Shown here: positions 17,634 to 25,421 of the stretch, in pieces | Layout: every line of letters starts with the position of its first letter | How positions within the stretch are numbered: position 1 is the first letter of the stretch | Assembly (NCBI RefSeq): GCF_009792295.1 | Contig: NZ_CP039934.1 | Coordinates: 2,686,501 to 2,750,500, forward strand | Reading direction: 5' to 3' | Source of the DNA: Myroides fluvii | Lineage (GTDB): Bacteria > Bacteroidota > Bacteroidia > Flavobacteriales > Flavobacteriaceae | Length of the DNA: 64,000 nucleotides | Notes under the pieces: generated by a model | The model's database searches: none | Told to the model about the DNA's origin: nothing | Seen by the model: the letters and a program-made list of their open reading frames with translations, nothing else | Program-made: the position numbers and the translations under genes

Positions 17634-18204
17634 AGAAATAGAAACCTTTTATCCACAAAGCCGAGCAGAATGGAGGCAATGGTTAGAGAAGAACCATGAA
17701 TCAAAACAATTTATCTGGTTAGTGTATTACAGCAAAAAATCTAAAATTCCGTCAATCAGTTGGCGAGAAGCAGTAGATGAAGCGCTTTGTTTTGGGTGGA
17801 TTGACAGTACAAGAAAAAAAGTAGATGATTCTTCATCTATCCAATACTTTAGCAAGCGCAAGCCCAAGAGTATTTGGTCTAAAGTAAATAAAGAGATTGT
17901 TCAGTTGTTGATTGACAACAACCAAATGACGAAAGCGGGGTTTGAAAGTATAGCGGTTGCCAAGCAAAACGGTTCTTGGACTATTTTGGATGAGGTAGAA
18001 GAATTGATTATCCCGGAAGAGTTGGAACTAGCGTTCACTCAACATAACGGTTCAAAAGATTATTACCTCAGTTTGAGTAAGTCGACGCGGAAAATAATAT
18101 TAAGTTGGATTGTCCTTGCCAAGCGAGAAGAAACGAAACAGAAACGCATCAATCAAATTGTTGAAAGTATGAAGCAAAAGCAGCTTCCACCACAATTGGG
18201 ATGA
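17626..18204 (+). CDS. YdeI/OmpD-associated family protein
   Basis: 192 residues. The N-terminal region has the family pattern (SRAEWRQWLEKNHESKQFIWLVYYSKKS, then VDEALCFGWIDSTRKKVDD and YFSKRKPKSIWSKVN), and the C-terminal lysine-rich part resembles the bacteriocin-protection/YdeI extension. The exact biochemical role of the family is unclear. It begins inside the end of the broken hydrolase gene (8-bp overlap), so it probably depended on that transcript; the nonsense codon upstream could lower its expression by polarity. Confidence 0.85.
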   Translation: MLKEIETFYPQSRAEWRQWLEKNHESKQFIWLVYYSKKSKIPSISWREAVDEALCFGWIDSTRKKVDDSSSIQYFSKRKPKSIWSKVNKEIVQLLIDNNQMTKAGFESIAVAKQNGSWTILDEVEELIIPEELELAFTQHNGSKDYYLSLSKSTRKIILSWIVLAKREETKQKRINQIVESMKQKQLPPQLG

Positions 18205-18223
18205 TTTCATTTGTAAACAAAAA

Positions 18224-18251
18224 AAAGACCTAATCTTTCGATTAAGTCTTT
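18224..18251 (-). terminator. Intrinsic terminator for minus-strand transcription
   Basis: AAAGACCTAATC-TTTC-GATTAAGTCTTT hairpin with one mismatch. The A-run on its left gives a T-run on the minus strand, so it would end the primase-helicase transcript. Confidence 0.7.
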
Positions 18252-18374
18252 GTAGCCGATGGAGAAGATATATCGAAATATTTCATTAAGGATTTGGAGA
18301 AACTTCAGTAAAAATAAAGTTGATTGTACTTATATATTTTAGATTATGCTTTATGGAATGTTGTAATTGGTTAG

Positions 18375-21317
18375 TTAGGTTAACCGTTCCTCTAACAAAT
18401 CTTTCCAAGAAGTAAACCCTTTGTTATCGTTAGAGTAATCATGAACAATTCTTGAAAAACTATTTGGAGTAGTATCTATATATGCTTGTCTTCCTTGTTC
18501 ACGAATAATATTTAACTCTTTGTCGATTAATTTTATTGTTTCAATTAGTACTGTTTTGTCTTTAGATGTATGCCAAATATAAGTAGCTTCTTCAGTATCT
18601 AATGTTTCTAAAATGACATGATAGTTTTGTTCACCAGCAATTAAAAATATAAAAGAGAAAGGCTGTAATACAAATCTCAATTTCATAGTTCTATATTCAT
18701 GCCTTTCAGCTAAGAATTGAATATGTCGTGAGTGTTTGTATTTCCTCCCTTTTATTAGATCTTCCAGAATATTTTCTCCATCAATGTAAAGATTTTGGTT
18801 CTTAGGAAGTTCAGTAGTGGTAAGAATATTTTGTTTAGAAGTCGAAGTTTGGTGAATAAAACTTTTGTTGAGAAACAAAAATTTAACGCTCTCAATGATT
18901 TCTTTATTAATGTTATCAAGATCAATTGAAGTAGCTAATTGCGACAAAATTACACCATTTTCTATTTCAGCATAAATGTCAATTTGAACGTATTTTGATT
19001 TTAAAACTTTAGAGAAATAAGATTTTAATACTTCGTATTCGGGTCTAAATTCTTCATTTTCAATTTCAAAATCAAGCTGTTGGTTATTGTCCTTGTCAAT
19101 ATATTGAAATCCAATATTACTATATCTAAAATCTAAATTTTCTATAGCTACTTTAATTTTCTTATCTATGACTAAGTTTTGTTTCACAGGTATATATTCT
19201 AATGGTTCATCAAACAAGGTTATTTGTTTAGTAATCTGACGATAATAAGTGTTTCGTTTCAAAAAAAGCTTATTGAGGTAATCAATCTTGATATCTCGAT
19301 AATCATAGATAGTTGGGCTGATTTCTGAACGTTGAACACGGCCAATATATTGTATCAGCTTACCTTTGAATGAAAAAGGATATACTAAAAAGAGAGAATT
19401 TATATTTGATAGATCTGTACCTTCTCCAAAGTACTGTCCAGTAGTAATTAAAACTTGGAAATTGCCTTCTTGTAAGGTGTTCCATTTAGATTTTCTACTA
19501 CTTACCGAATCGTCTCCACTTAATGTCACTATTTCACAAAAGTGCTTTAAGAAATGATATAGTATTTCAATGTGTTCTTTTCGTTCTGTAATAATTGCTA
19601 TTCTTTTTCCTTTAGAAAGTTCTGTTTTGATATCTTCTAAGATTAGCTGATTTCGTTGAGAATCATGAATTAGTACTTTTGAAAGTGTTTCAAAATCATC
19701 TGTTTTGGAATTGAAAGGTACATTTAATTTAGTTGTTCTAACTGTGATTTGAGGATGTTTAAAGTTTTCAATCTCATTGGTATTAATTTCAGATATTATA
19801 TCTCCAAGAAAAATAAAGATAAGTTTGTCATCATTGTTTTTTCGAATAGGCGTTGCTGTTAGACCATATAAATAAAATGTATCTAATTTCTCAATAGTAT
19901 TACGAAATGTTTCGGCTGGAACATGATGGCATTCATCTATTAAAATTGTACCAAAAATACTTTTAATATGTTCAAGTTGTTTAGGTAAGCTTTGTATGGT
20001 AGCTATTGTAATCTGTTTACCAATTCGAACTTTTCCTTGACCAATTATACCTATTTCATTTTTCGGAATACCAAGAAAGGCTTGAATTCTTTCTTGCCAT
20101 TGTTCTAATAATAGTTTGCGATGAACAACAATTAAAGCAGGTTGCTTTTTATTGGCTATAATCTTTAATCCCATTACCGTTTTACCAGAACCAGGGGGTG
20201 AAACAATAACTCCTATATCTTTTTTTGATATTACCTCAAGCGCTTTGTCTTGATAACTACGTAAAACAGCATTAAATATATAAGGAACAATATCTTTTTG
20301 TTCTCTCTGATCATGAAAGATATAGTCTATACTATTGTCCTTACAAAAACGCAATAGTTTACCTATAAACCCTCTTGGGACTAAGACTTCACTTTTACTT
20401 TCTTCTACAAATTTAAAGTAACGCTCAGTACCAAAAGTATTCCTGCCTGATTTCTTTTTTACAAAAAAATCTGCATTAGCAAAATTCAACTCCTCTTTTA
20501 GAAAATTAATTAATGGAAGTGTTAACCCGTTTCTATGAATGCGTATATTTTGTTTGAGTGTAATAGTTAATTTGTTAGACTCAAGTTGTAACGTAGGTTC
20601 TTTGTAAGAAGATAAGTTATCTAAAATACCCACTTCAACTCGTGTTATTTCGTTTATAAACGACCATTGATTGTCATAAGGTTCAAATGTATCGGGGTTA
20701 ATAAAACAACTATTACCATTTTGCATTGCTGGTTTAAAGAATGGTAGAGCTATTAGATTGCCTAAGCCTTTGCCAGAAAGAAAGTCTTGATTAGGAAAAA
20801 GTCTATCAAAGCTTGAACTTTTATCAAACATTGAAAACACTCCCGATTGTTCTAATAATGAAATGAAGATTTTTCGACTTTTGATAGCAGGATAAGGTTT
20901 GTCAAAAAAGATCCACACATGTCCTCCATTTCCAGAACGTGAACGCTCTAAGTAAGCAGATATTCCTTTCTCTTTACAAGTATTTAAAAAACTAACAGCC
21001 TCTTCTTTCCAATTCTGCTTGTCAAAGTCCGCTACTAAGAAGTGAGAGGTATTATCTTGTAGTAAAGGATAAATACCTATTTGTTGAACACCATTTAGGT
21101 GCTTATTGATTTCGTATTCTGAAAAAGGTAAATAAGTCTTATGTGGATAGTTCTGAAAAGTACCTCCATTTAGTTTGTGTACACGATAATGATAAATATC
21201 GTATTGATAAGCTGGCATGTATCCCGATTTGCCTGATTTTTCCCAGCGAATAGCAAATACATCTTCTCTCCCTTGAAAGAGGTTTTTTAAAATGGCTATT
21301 TGGGAATCTTGTTTCAT
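18375..21317 (-). CDS. AEP primase-like domain fused to a superfamily II helicase (TOTE conflict-system type)
   Basis: 980 residues. Residues about 1-235 look like an archaeo-eukaryotic primase domain of the TOTE type: metal-binding D97/D99 in FLVADFDK, then S126-H133 in SRSGNGGHVWIFF. About 345-690 is a helicase: Walker A SPPGSGKT (373-380), DECHH (461-465), GLTATP (485-490), GEGTDL (631-636) and QYIGRVQR (656-663). The last 290 residues have no domain I can name and end FTSWKDLLEERL. It stands alone next to tRNA-Met in visibly AT-rich DNA. The family is proposed to act in defence or conflict with foreign DNA; that role here is inference. Confidence 0.82.
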   Translation of the reverse strand: MKQDSQIAILKNLFQGREDVFAIRWEKSGKSGYMPAYQYDIYHYRVHKLNGGTFQNYPHKTYLPFSEYEINKHLNGVQQIGIYPLLQDNTSHFLVADFDKQNWKEEAVSFLNTCKEKGISAYLERSRSGNGGHVWIFFDKPYPAIKSRKIFISLLEQSGVFSMFDKSSSFDRLFPNQDFLSGKGLGNLIALPFFKPAMQNGNSCFINPDTFEPYDNQWSFINEITRVEVGILDNLSSYKEPTLQLESNKLTITLKQNIRIHRNGLTLPLINFLKEELNFANADFFVKKKSGRNTFGTERYFKFVEESKSEVLVPRGFIGKLLRFCKDNSIDYIFHDQREQKDIVPYIFNAVLRSYQDKALEVISKKDIGVIVSPPGSGKTVMGLKIIANKKQPALIVVHRKLLLEQWQERIQAFLGIPKNEIGIIGQGKVRIGKQITIATIQSLPKQLEHIKSIFGTILIDECHHVPAETFRNTIEKLDTFYLYGLTATPIRKNNDDKLIFIFLGDIISEINTNEIENFKHPQITVRTTKLNVPFNSKTDDFETLSKVLIHDSQRNQLILEDIKTELSKGKRIAIITERKEHIEILYHFLKHFCEIVTLSGDDSVSSRKSKWNTLQEGNFQVLITTGQYFGEGTDLSNINSLFLVYPFSFKGKLIQYIGRVQRSEISPTIYDYRDIKIDYLNKLFLKRNTYYRQITKQITLFDEPLEYIPVKQNLVIDKKIKVAIENLDFRYSNIGFQYIDKDNNQQLDFEIENEEFRPEYEVLKSYFSKVLKSKYVQIDIYAEIENGVILSQLATSIDLDNINKEIIESVKFLFLNKSFIHQTSTSKQNILTTTELPKNQNLYIDGENILEDLIKGRKYKHSRHIQFLAERHEYRTMKLRFVLQPFSFIFLIAGEQNYHVILETLDTEEATYIWHTSKDKTVLIETIKLIDKELNIIREQGRQAYIDTTPNSFSRIVHDYSNDNKGFTSWKDLLEERLT

Positions 21318-21415
21318 TATTTAGTAAAAATATAAAGTATTGAAATTTACTAAAAAAACCTGTTTAATTGGTTCATATTTTACAGATATGTATTTGCATA
21401 AGTATATAAATAAAA

Positions 21416-21443
21416 AAGGACATAGTCACGTGACTATGTCCTT
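21416..21443 (-). terminator. Terminator of tRNA-Met
   Basis: Perfect 28-bp palindrome with 14-bp arms (AAGGACATAGTCAC / GTGACTATGTCCTT) followed on the minus strand by a T-run. It lies just after the tRNA. Confidence 0.85.
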
Positions 21444-21449
21444 ATGCAG

Positions 21450-21523
21450 TAGCGAAGACGGGAGTTGAACCCGTGACCTCAGGGTTATGAATCCTGCGCT
21501 CTAACCAACTGAGCTACCTCGCC
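21450..21523 (-). tRNA. tRNA-Met (CAT anticodon)
   Basis: 74 bases on the minus strand from GGCGAGG to the discriminator A. D-arm GCTCAGTTGGTTAGAGC, anticodon loop with CAT in CAGGATTCATAACCCTG, T-arm ACGGGTTCAACTCCCGT. The acceptor stem uses G-T pairs at two positions. It could be elongator Met or Ile2 if the C is lysidinylated; the sequence looks like the usual flavobacterial tRNA-Met. The CCA is not encoded. Confidence 0.93.
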
Positions 21524-21670
21524 AATTGTTGGTTTTTGTTCTATTTCTAGAATGCGAATGCAAAGTTACTATTATTTTGAAATAAAGCAAACGATGGGCT
21601 TCTTAAAAAATATTTTTTTATTACAAAAATATGATTATATTCGAGGAATTATAACTTTTTAAGTACAGCT

Positions 21671-22057
21671 ATGAAAGAAAAATATGAATTAGAATTTTCA
21701 ATAAATTCATCACCTCAATTGTTATATCAATACGTGTCAGATCCCTCAGGATTAAGTGAGTGGTTTGCTGACAATGTTAACTCAAGAGGAGAGGTTTATT
21801 CTTTTATATGGGGGGATTCGGAAGAAAAAGCAAGAGTAGTTACAAGAAAAACAGACGAAAGAGTACGTTACAGATGGTTAGATGAAGATGGAGATGACAC
21901 GGAATATTACTTTGAAATAAAAATAATACGCGATGAACTGACAAAAGATGTGACAATCGTTGTAACTGATTTTGCAGAAGCAGACGAAATAAATGAATCA
22001 AAACAATTGTGGGAAAATCAAATCATGGATTTAAAACAAGTGTTGGGTTCTGCCTAA
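21671..22057 (+). CDS. START-like domain protein
   Basis: 128 residues. MKEKYELEFSINSSPQLLYQYVSDPSGLSEWFADNV is the typical opening of the small Bacteroidota START-like (SRPBCC fold) family, whose helix-grip fold binds a hydrophobic ligand. Acidic patches (RWLDEDGDDTEYYFEIK) are conserved in the family. Ligand unknown. The downstream aminotransferase gene has its own promoter. Confidence 0.85.
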   Translation: MKEKYELEFSINSSPQLLYQYVSDPSGLSEWFADNVNSRGEVYSFIWGDSEEKARVVTRKTDERVRYRWLDEDGDDTEYYFEIKIIRDELTKDVTIVVTDFAEADEINESKQLWENQIMDLKQVLGSA

Positions 22058-22075
22058 TTTCCACAAAATATAACT

Positions 22076-22083
22076 TATATTTG
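22076..22083 (+). promoter_or_regulatory. -7 promoter element of the class IV aminotransferase gene
   Basis: TATATTTG, 28 bp before the ATG. Confidence 0.5.
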
Positions 22084-22111
22084 CCGTTAATAGTAATCAC
22101 AAATTAGAACT

Positions 22112-22957
22112 ATGATTAATGTTAACGGCAAACTTGTTTCTACTACAGCCCTAGCGATAGAAAATAACCGCGGTTTCTTATATGGAGATGCTGTTTTTGA
22201 AACAGTGAGAGTCTTAGATAATAATGTGTTATTTGCTGAAGACCACTATTTTAGGTTGATGTCTTCCATGCGAATCATGCGTATGGAAATTCCCATGCAT
22301 TTTACCCTAGAAAATTTTCAGGCAGAAATTATAAAAACAGTCGACGCTAGTGCAACCAAAGCAAAAGCCTTTCGCGTGCGTTTCACTGTCTACCGTGAGG
22401 CAGTAGGCAAGTACCTCCCTCAAGAGAATAAAACAATCGGATTTATTGCAACGGCAGAAATGCTAGAAGATGCGGTTTACCCCTTCCAGGATCAACCGTA
22501 TGAAGTGGAGCTGTATAAAGACTTTTATATAGCTGCTAATTTACTGTCAACGGTAAAAACTACCAATCGTGCAGTGAATGTATTAGCTAGTATTTTTGCA
22601 GCAGAAAACGACTATCAAAACTGCTTATTGGTCAATGATAAGAAAAATATCATTGAAGCGGTGAATGGCAATTTATTTGTGGTGAGTCAAAACACAATTA
22701 AAACCCCTTCATTGGACGAAGGATGTATTAAGGGCGTAATGCGTAAGCAGATCATAGAACTCATCGGAAAACACCCTGATTATACGTTAGAAGAAGGGAC
22801 TATCTCTCCATTTGAATTGCAAAAAGCAGATGAGATATTTATTACGAACGTAATCGCGGGAATACAACCCGTTACAAAATACAGAAAGAAAACCTTTACT
22901 ACTCAAGTCGCGAAAGATTTACTAGATCGCTTGAATGCGAAAATTCGATTGATGTAG
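22112..22957 (+). CDS. Class IV PLP aminotransferase / aminodeoxychorismate-lyase-like
   Basis: 281 residues. NNRGFLYGDAVFETVRV near the N-terminus, LLSTVKTTNRAVNVLAS with the candidate PLP lysine, and the C-terminal half with EAVNGNLFVV and TPSLDEGCIKGVMR follow the class IV fold shared by PabC, IlvE and D-amino-acid transaminase. The length and lack of IlvE-specific motifs suggest PabC-like (p-aminobenzoate for folate), but this is not certain. Monocistronic, followed by the repeat module. Confidence 0.82.
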   Translation: MINVNGKLVSTTALAIENNRGFLYGDAVFETVRVLDNNVLFAEDHYFRLMSSMRIMRMEIPMHFTLENFQAEIIKTVDASATKAKAFRVRFTVYREAVGKYLPQENKTIGFIATAEMLEDAVYPFQDQPYEVELYKDFYIAANLLSTVKTTNRAVNVLASIFAAENDYQNCLLVNDKKNIIEAVNGNLFVVSQNTIKTPSLDEGCIKGVMRKQIIELIGKHPDYTLEEGTISPFELQKADEIFITNVIAGIQPVTKYRKKTFTTQVAKDLLDRLNAKIRLM

Positions 22958-22972
22958 GTGGGAGATCGTTAA

Positions 22973-23110
22973 CTGTTTACGGTTAACGGTTAACAGAAGA
23001 TAATCAATACTAGAGAACCATTCCTTTGTAGGAGTGGTTTTTTTTGTTTGTTGTGGGTTGTTTGTTGTGGGTTGCTTGTTGTGGGTTGTTTGTTGTGGGT
23101 TGTTTGTTGT
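22973..23110. repeat. Composite intergenic module, second copy: GTTAAC motif, hairpin, 14-bp array
   Basis: GTTAACGGTTAAC around 22980-22995, then the hairpin AACCATTCCT-TTGT-AGGAGTGGTT with a T-run (23016-23046), then about five copies of a 14-bp unit TGTTTGTTGTGGGT with one variant. The hairpin is almost identical to the one at 7666-7694. Confidence 0.8.
23016..23046 (+). terminator. Terminator after the aminotransferase gene
   Basis: Same stem sequence as at 7666-7694, followed by a T-run. Confidence 0.75.
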
Positions 23111-23240
23111 AGAAATTCTCAATCTTTAGAAGATCTCTACCGATAACTGATAATCGATAACTGATAACTATTTTGCTTTGTTGTTTGTTGTTTTTTGTCA
23201 ACTCTTTCGATTAGAGAACAATTTGTCAACTCAGAAGATT

Positions 23241-23375
23241 TCAACCATCAACTATCAACCATCAACCATCATCAACCATCATCAACCATCATCAACCATC
23301 ATCAACCATCAACCATCAACCATCAACCATCAACAATCAACAATCAACAATCAACAATCAACAATCAACAATCAA
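23241..23375. repeat. Period-7 and period-10 tandem repeat abutting the yqgE stop codon
   Basis: Units CCATCAA (7 bp), CATCATCAAC (10 bp) and AATCAAC (7 bp) follow one another with no spacer and stop exactly at the yqgE stop codon. No coding sense. Confidence 0.85.
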
Positions 23376-23939
23376 CTAATTCAAATTCGGATTTTCAGGG
23401 GCATTGGACCAAATACTAAAGTCCTTACCTAGCGTTTGCAAGGCTTTTTTCCAGTACGATTTTGTAGCTTGTTCAAATAGATTGAAGGGAAGAGAAGGGG
23501 TTTTTACCCAATGTTGATCGGATAATTCCATTTCTAATTGTCCGTTGTCCCAGCCAGAATATCCCATGAAGAAACGCACGTCCAGATGGGTGAGCAGTCC
23601 CATTTCAATGTGGTTGAAAATAGCATTAAAATCGCCACCCCAATACAGTTGATCAGTGATTGCAATGCTATCTGGAATGAGATCAGGGCATTTGTGAATG
23701 CAAAATAAGCGATCTGATTCAACAGGACCTCCGTGATAAACAGTGAAAGCACCATTGCTTTCTGGTACTAATTCGCTCAACAAATAGGGGGTAGGTTTAT
23801 TTAAGATAAAACCCATACAGCCATCAATGTTGTGATCTGTTAACAGAATGACTGATTGATTGAATTCTATATCTGTTGGGTTGTATGCAGAAGGAAGTGC
23901 AACTAAATAATCTCCTTTATTAATCTCGTGTTTTGTCAT
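23376..23939 (-). CDS. YqgE/AlgH family protein (DUF179)
   Basis: 187 residues from MTKHEINKGDYLVALPSAY, the start shared by the family; the frame is open 27 bp further upstream but that adds MRLFLCLIV, which homologues lack. Family motifs DIEFNQSVILLTDHNIDGCMGFILNKP and YHGGPVESDRLFCIH, then FFMGYSGWDNGQLEMEL. The fold is known but no enzymatic activity is established. Monocistronic between a repeat tract and the HU gene. Confidence 0.9.
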   Translation of the reverse strand: MTKHEINKGDYLVALPSAYNPTDIEFNQSVILLTDHNIDGCMGFILNKPTPYLLSELVPESNGAFTVYHGGPVESDRLFCIHKCPDLIPDSIAITDQLYWGGDFNAIFNHIEMGLLTHLDVRFFMGYSGWDNGQLEMELSDQHWVKTPSLPFNLFEQATKSYWKKALQTLGKDFSIWSNAPENPNLN

Positions 23940-24039
23940 AACAATAAGGCATAAAAAAAGTCTCATTATACAATATAATAAGACTTTTTCAAATTTTTAC
24001 TATTTTGATCTGTTTATATTACATAAACAAAGTCAGTAA

Positions 24040-24315
24040 CTACTTGTTTACAGATCCTTCTAATTCAGATCCAGCTTTAAATTTAACTACTTTTTTAGCA
24101 GCAATTTTGATTGTTTTTCCAGTTTGAGGATTTCTTCCTTCTCTAGCCGCTCTCTCAGATACTGACCATGAACCGAAACCTACCAATGAAATTTTGTCTC
24201 CTTTAGCTAATGTAGATTCAACGTTAGATAAGAAAGATTCTAAAGCTTTTTTAGCTGCAACTTTACTGATTTCTGCATCCTTTGCGATAGCATCAATTAA
24301 TTCTGTTTTGTTCAT
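24040..24315 (-). CDS. hup: HU-family nucleoid DNA-binding protein
   Basis: 91 residues, typical HU. MNKTELIDAIAKDAEISKVAAKKAL is the helical dimerisation part; ISLVGFGSWSVSERAAREGRNPQTGK contains the GFGxF-like strand and the RNPxTG arm tip that bends DNA. A strong promoter lies upstream (TAAATTTG with TTG 19 bp before it), as expected for an abundant protein. Confidence 0.96.
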   Translation of the reverse strand: MNKTELIDAIAKDAEISKVAAKKALESFLSNVESTLAKGDKISLVGFGSWSVSERAAREGRNPQTGKTIKIAAKKVVKFKAGSELEGSVNK

Positions 24316-24357
24316 AATAATTTTTTTTAAAGGTTAACTTTATTAACGTTCTTATTA

Positions 24358-24387
24358 CAAATTTAGGGTTATAAAGTTATAAAACAA
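24358..24387 (-). promoter_or_regulatory. Promoter of the HU gene, complete -33/-7
   Basis: On the minus strand TTG (24387-24385), 19-bp spacer, TAAATTTG (24365-24358). This is the best match to the Bacteroidota -33/-7 promoter in the window. Confidence 0.7.
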
Positions 24388-24470
24388 GCTTTTTATAAAA
24401 AAAAAACGCAAGGCAATATCTTTTTTTGTGTTAAGGTTCTATATGAAGTATTCCTTTGAAGGGGAATGAG

Positions 24471-25421
24471 TTATAAAACGATAGTGTTTTCGCTAAATTT
24501 TTGTCCATTTAATACTTCATTTACAAGCATCATTTTCTTGCCTGGTAGCTGTAATTTGACCAGATTTAGGAAGCCATTTAAGACTGCAATTTTAATGGTT
24601 TTTTTGGTTGTAACTAATTGACCTATAGGTAAATGGTGTTCTTCTTTTTCGAAATGCGCTTCGTGTATTTTGATGTCCCATTCTTGTGGTATAGCACGGT
24701 CTTCTAACCTACACCATGCTGCTGGATAAGGGCTTAGACCTCGGATTAACTGTTCAATTTCGAATCCTGTCTTTGAAAAGTCAATTTTGCAATTATCACG
24801 GTTTAATTTATAAGCAGTTTTGGTATCTTCAGCGGGCTGATGAACTACTTTTACGTCTCCTTTTTGAATTAATTCTAGCGTTTCAACCACGGTTTCAGCA
24901 CCTAAAACCATCAGACGATCATGAAGCTCACCTGCTGTTTCTTTTGCGCCAATAGCTGTTTCTTTTTTCAGAATAATAGCTCCAGTGTCAATTTTTTCAT
25001 CAATGAAGAAGGTGGTAACTCCCGTTGTGGTTTCTCCATTGATAATCGCCCAGTTAATAGGGGCAGCACCTCTGTAATCTGGCAATAAAGAGGCATGTAG
25101 ATTAAATGTCCCTAAAGCAGGCATTTGCCATACGGCAGCAGGCAACATTCTGAATGCAACCACCACTTGTAAATTCGCTTGATAAGAAGCTAATTCTTCC
25201 AAAAAAGCTTCGTCTTTTAAATTGGTGGGTTGCAAAAGGGGGAGTTCTTTCGCTAAGGCATACTCTTTTACTGCAGAATACTTTAGTTTTTGACCTCTTC
25301 CAGCTGGTCGATCGGGTGCTGTAATTACAGCAACAATATTGAAGTTATGTTGATACATCGCATCGAGAATTCCAACTGCAAAATCAGGGGTTCCCATAAA
25401 TATGATACGTAAGTCTTTCAT
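24471..25421 (-). CDS. fmt: Methionyl-tRNA formyltransferase
   Basis: 316 residues. LRIIFMGTPDFAVGIL at the N-terminus, NLHASLLPDYRGAAPINWAIINGE (formyl-transfer site with His and the SLLP loop) and TGVTTFFIDEKIDTG are the family signatures; the C-terminal OB-like domain follows. It formylates Met-tRNA for initiation. Its ATG overlaps the recQ stop (TAATG), so it is translationally coupled to recQ. Confidence 0.96.
   Translation of the reverse strand: MKDLRIIFMGTPDFAVGILDAMYQHNFNIVAVITAPDRPAGRGQKLKYSAVKEYALAKELPLLQPTNLKDEAFLEELASYQANLQVVVAFRMLPAAVWQMPALGTFNLHASLLPDYRGAAPINWAIINGETTTGVTTFFIDEKIDTGAIILKKETAIGAKETAGELHDRLMVLGAETVVETLELIQKGDVKVVHQPAEDTKTAYKLNRDNCKIDFSKTGFEIEQLIRGLSPYPAAWCRLEDRAIPQEWDIKIHEAHFEKEEHHLPIGQLVTTKKTIKIAVLNGFLNLVKLQLPGKKMMLVNEVLNGQKFSENTIVL

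Noticed and set aside
22922..23432. Open frames with NPQQTTHNK or STINHQP repeats as genes
   Set aside because: They are translations of the simple repeats in the gap.
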